Source of the DNA: Planctomycetota bacterium
GTDB taxonomy: Bacteria > Planctomycetota > Phycisphaerae > WQYP01
Direction: 5' to 3'
Length of the DNA: 8,094 bases
NCBI GenBank assembly: GCA_021828925.1
Contig: JAJZCT010000130.1
Location: 1-8,094, forward strand
Part shown: positions 6,318 to 8,094 of the stretch, piece by piece
Layout of the letters: each line of letters opens with the position of its first letter
Numbering within the stretch: position 1 is the first letter of the stretch
Position numbers and translations under genes: made by a program
The notes under the pieces: generated by a model
Told to the model about the DNA's origin: nothing
The model's input: the letters and a program-made list of their open reading frames with translations, nothing else
Database searches by the model: none

Positions 6318-6323
6318 AAGGAG
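6318..6323 (+). promoter_or_regulatory. Ribosome-binding site of the acyl-CoA synthetase gene
   Basis: AAGGAG sits 6 nt before a GTG at 6330. It decides the start of a gene that has no ATG nearby in its frame. Confidence 0.8.
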
Positions 6324-6329
6324 TCCGCT

Positions 6330-8094
6330 GTGACAGTACTTGCCGCAAAAAAAGTGAACGATGCCGGTTCCAGCCATGTTCGGCGGCCCTTGCAGCCGCT
6401 GTTGAATCCTCAGAATATTGCGGTCATCGGTGCCACGGAAACGCCCGGTTCAGTGGGCCGCACGCTGCTGTGGAATTTAATTTCATCGCCATTCGGGGGA
6501 ACGGTTTTCCCGGTGAATCTTAAACGCCCCAGCGTGTTGGGAATTAAAGCTTATCCAACCATTCATGACGTGCCGGAACGCGTTGATCTGGCCATTATCT
6601 GCACGCCCGCCCAAACCGTGCCGGATTTGGTTGAACAATGCGGAATCGCGGGCATTCCAGGAGCGATCATTATTTCCGCGGGTTTCAAGGAACTCGGCGC
6701 TCCCGGCGTTGCCTTGGAACAGCAAATTGCCGTGCATGCCCGGCGCTATTCCATGCGCATCATCGGGCCAAATTGTCTGGGCGTGCAAAATCCCCTGATC
6801 GGCTTAAACGCCTCATTTGCGCATGGCATCGCCCGTCCCGGCTCCATCGCATTTTTATCACAGTCCGGCGCGCTGCTGACCGCCATTCTGGATTGGTCAT
6901 TGCGCGAACAGATTGGCTTTAGCTCCTTTGTGTCATTGGGGTCTATGTTGGATGTCGGTTTTGGGGATCTTATTGACCATCTCGGCGATGATCCACGCAC
7001 CAGAGCCATCTTGATTTATATGGAAAGCATCGGCAACCCCCGCCAATTTATTTCCGCCGCGCGCGAAGTGGCTTTGACCAAACCCATCATTGTCATCAAA
7101 GCTGGGCGCACCGCCGCCGCGGCTGCCGCGGCCGCAAGCCACACCGGTTCCATGACCGGCTCAGATGAAGTGCTGGATGCGGTATTCCGTCGCGTGGGTG
7201 TGCAACGCGTCAATGAAATCAGCGAGTTGTTTGATTTAGCTGAAGTTCTGGCCCATCAATCCCGGCCCAAAGGCCGCCATCTGACCATTCTCACCAATGC
7301 CGGCGGTCCCGGCGTGCTGGCGACGGACGCACTCATTCAGGGGGGTGGCGAATTGACCAAACTTTCTGAACCAGCGATGAAGGAACTCAACGCGCTGCTG
7401 CCGGGACCATGGTCGCATGGTAACCCTGTGGATATTCTGGGCGATGCCTCGCCCGAGCGTTACGCCAAGTCCCTGGAAATCGCCGCGCGCGATCCCAATG
7501 CCGACGGTATGCTGGTAATCCTCACGCCGCAGGATATGACCGATGCCACCCGCTCCGCCGAAGCCTTGATTACCGCCGCCCAGGCCCAGTCCAAGCCGGT
7601 GCTGGCAAGCTGGATGGGCGGCCCGATGGTGCGAGCCGGCGAAGAAATTCTTAACCGCGCGGGCATTCCCACCTTCGCCTACCCGGATGCCGCCGCCACC
7701 GCGTTTAACTATCTCTGGCAGTATGATCGCACCCTTAAAGCGCTCTATCAAACTCCCCGGTCCGGCGGCGAAAAGTCTCTGGATTCGCAAAGCCGCATGA
7801 GCATTGAAGCGATATTTTCTGACGCCCAAGCCGAACAGCGCACCACGTTAACTGAGCCGGAATCCAAGCGACTGCTGGAAGCTTACGGCATTCCCGTTAC
7901 GCCCACCCTGATCGCTGCCACTTCCCAGGAGGCGGTGGCGGCTGCGGAAAAAATCGGCTATCCCGTAGTGGTAAAAGTATTCTCCAAAACCATTTCCCAT
8001 AAAACCGATGTCGGCGGCGTACTACTGAATCTGACCACGGCGGCTGCGGTGAAACAGGCATTTGAAAAAATTCAGATCTCGGTAACCGCCCGCG
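6330..8094 (+). CDS. ADP-forming acyl-CoA synthetase (acetate-CoA ligase / Pat-like), 3' partial
   Basis: A GTG start is followed by 588 codons with no stop before the window edge. The N-terminal CoA-binding Rossmann domain begins with [15 protein letters not shown] (about 29-43). CoA-ligase domains follow, with [21 protein letters not shown] and [12 protein letters not shown]271 in [18 protein letters not shown] is at the position of the phosphorylated histidine of the NDP-forming enzymes. An ATP-grasp domain starts near residue 508 ([16 protein letters not shown]) and includes [21 protein letters not shown], with the conserved H557; it is cut off by the window end. The family interconverts acyl-CoA, ADP and phosphate with the free acid, CoA and ATP. 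Relatives fused to a GNAT domain are protein lysine acetyltransferases (Pat), and the C-terminus that would decide this is missing. S. enterica Pat is reported to lack the catalytic His, so its presence here favours real ligase activity. A run of eight Ala (262-269) just precedes the histidine loop. Confidence 0.93.
   Translation, partial: MTVLAAKKVNDAGSSHVRRPLQPLLNPQNIAVIGATETPGSVGRTLLWNLISSPFGGTVFPVNLKRPSVLGIKAYPTIHDVPERVDLAIICTPAQTVPDLVEQCGIAGIPGAIIISAGFKELGAPGVALEQQIAVHARRYSMRIIGPNCLGVQNPLIGLNASFAHGIARPGSIAFLSQSGALLTAILDWSLREQIGFSSFVSLGSMLDVGFGDLIDHLGDDPRTRAILIYMESIGNPRQFISAAREVALTKPIIVIKAGRTAAAAAAAASHTGSMTGSDEVLDAVFRRVGVQRVNEISELFDLAEVLAHQSRPKGRHLTILTNAGGPGVLATDALIQGGGELTKLSEPAMKELNALLPGPWSHGNPVDILGDASPERYAKSLEIAARDPNADGMLVILTPQDMTDATRSAEALITAAQAQSKPVLASWMGGPMVRAGEEILNRAGIPTFAYPDAAATAFNYLWQYDRTLKALYQTPRSGGEKSLDSQSRMSIEAIFSDAQAEQRTTLTEPESKRLLEAYGIPVTPTLIAATSQEAVAAAEKIGYPVVVKVFSKTISHKTDVGGVLLNLTTAAAVKQAFEKIQISVTAR

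Noticed and set aside
6295..6320. TTGAGC ... TATAAG as a promoter for the acyl-CoA synthetase gene
   Set aside because: The spacing is 14 bp, too short for a sigma70 promoter, and the TATAAG overlaps the ribosome-binding site.
7236..7829. 197-aa open frame on the minus strand
   Set aside because: It lies wholly antisense to the acyl-CoA synthetase gene, whose plus-strand frame shows conserved motifs on both sides. The product is Gly/Arg-rich without a motif and looks like a GC-rich shadow.

Overview
The window holds five recognisable protein genes and the tail of a possible sixth, in moderately GC-rich DNA with ordinary bacterial gene structure. Two starts have clear Shine-Dalgarno sites (recQ and the acyl-CoA synthetase gene). 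Two other genes instead have promoter-like sequences whose expected transcription start falls on or next to the chosen ATG, which suggests leaderless transcripts. The small DPPY methyltransferase and the arabinokinase-like GHMP kinase recall proteins of Planctomycetota and related environmental lineages. That is an impression from memory, not a search result, so the organism assignment is weak. There are no tRNA or rRNA genes, CRISPR array, insertion sequence or integrase.

Layout. Positions 1-74 may be the 3' end of an upstream gene. A 238-aa amino-methyltransferase (87-803, +) meets a GHMP-family sugar kinase (808-2241, -) tail to tail with 4 bp between them. The kinase resembles the kinase domain of plant L-arabinokinase, but its phosphate-binding and sugar-binding loops are altered. 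About 440 bp of divergent intergenic DNA follows. It contains two copies of a ~100-bp imperfect repeat carrying a small hairpin with one compensatory base change, a doubtful 55-codon ORF, and a strong promoter overlapped by a near-perfect inverted repeat. That promoter drives an AAA_14/DUF4143 ATPase (2681-3817, +) whose C-terminal domain keeps a PD-(D/E)XK-like nuclease signature. recQ follows 58 bp later (3876-6209, +), a full-length helicase with zinc, RQC and HRDC regions plus a C-terminal helix-turn-helix extension. After a 120-bp gap with a 30-nt hairpin, an ADP-forming acyl-CoA synthetase / Pat-like gene begins at a GTG (6330) and runs off the window end.

The genes do not form an obvious pathway. 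The methyltransferase, the DUF4143 ATPase and RecQ all act, or probably act, on nucleic acids, but nothing shows that they form one system; the kinase and the CoA ligase are metabolic. I see no convincing new multi-gene system. The best leads are the palindrome-wrapped, apparently leaderless promoter of the ATPase gene, the hairpin-bearing repeat pair, and the kinase with substituted active-site loops.
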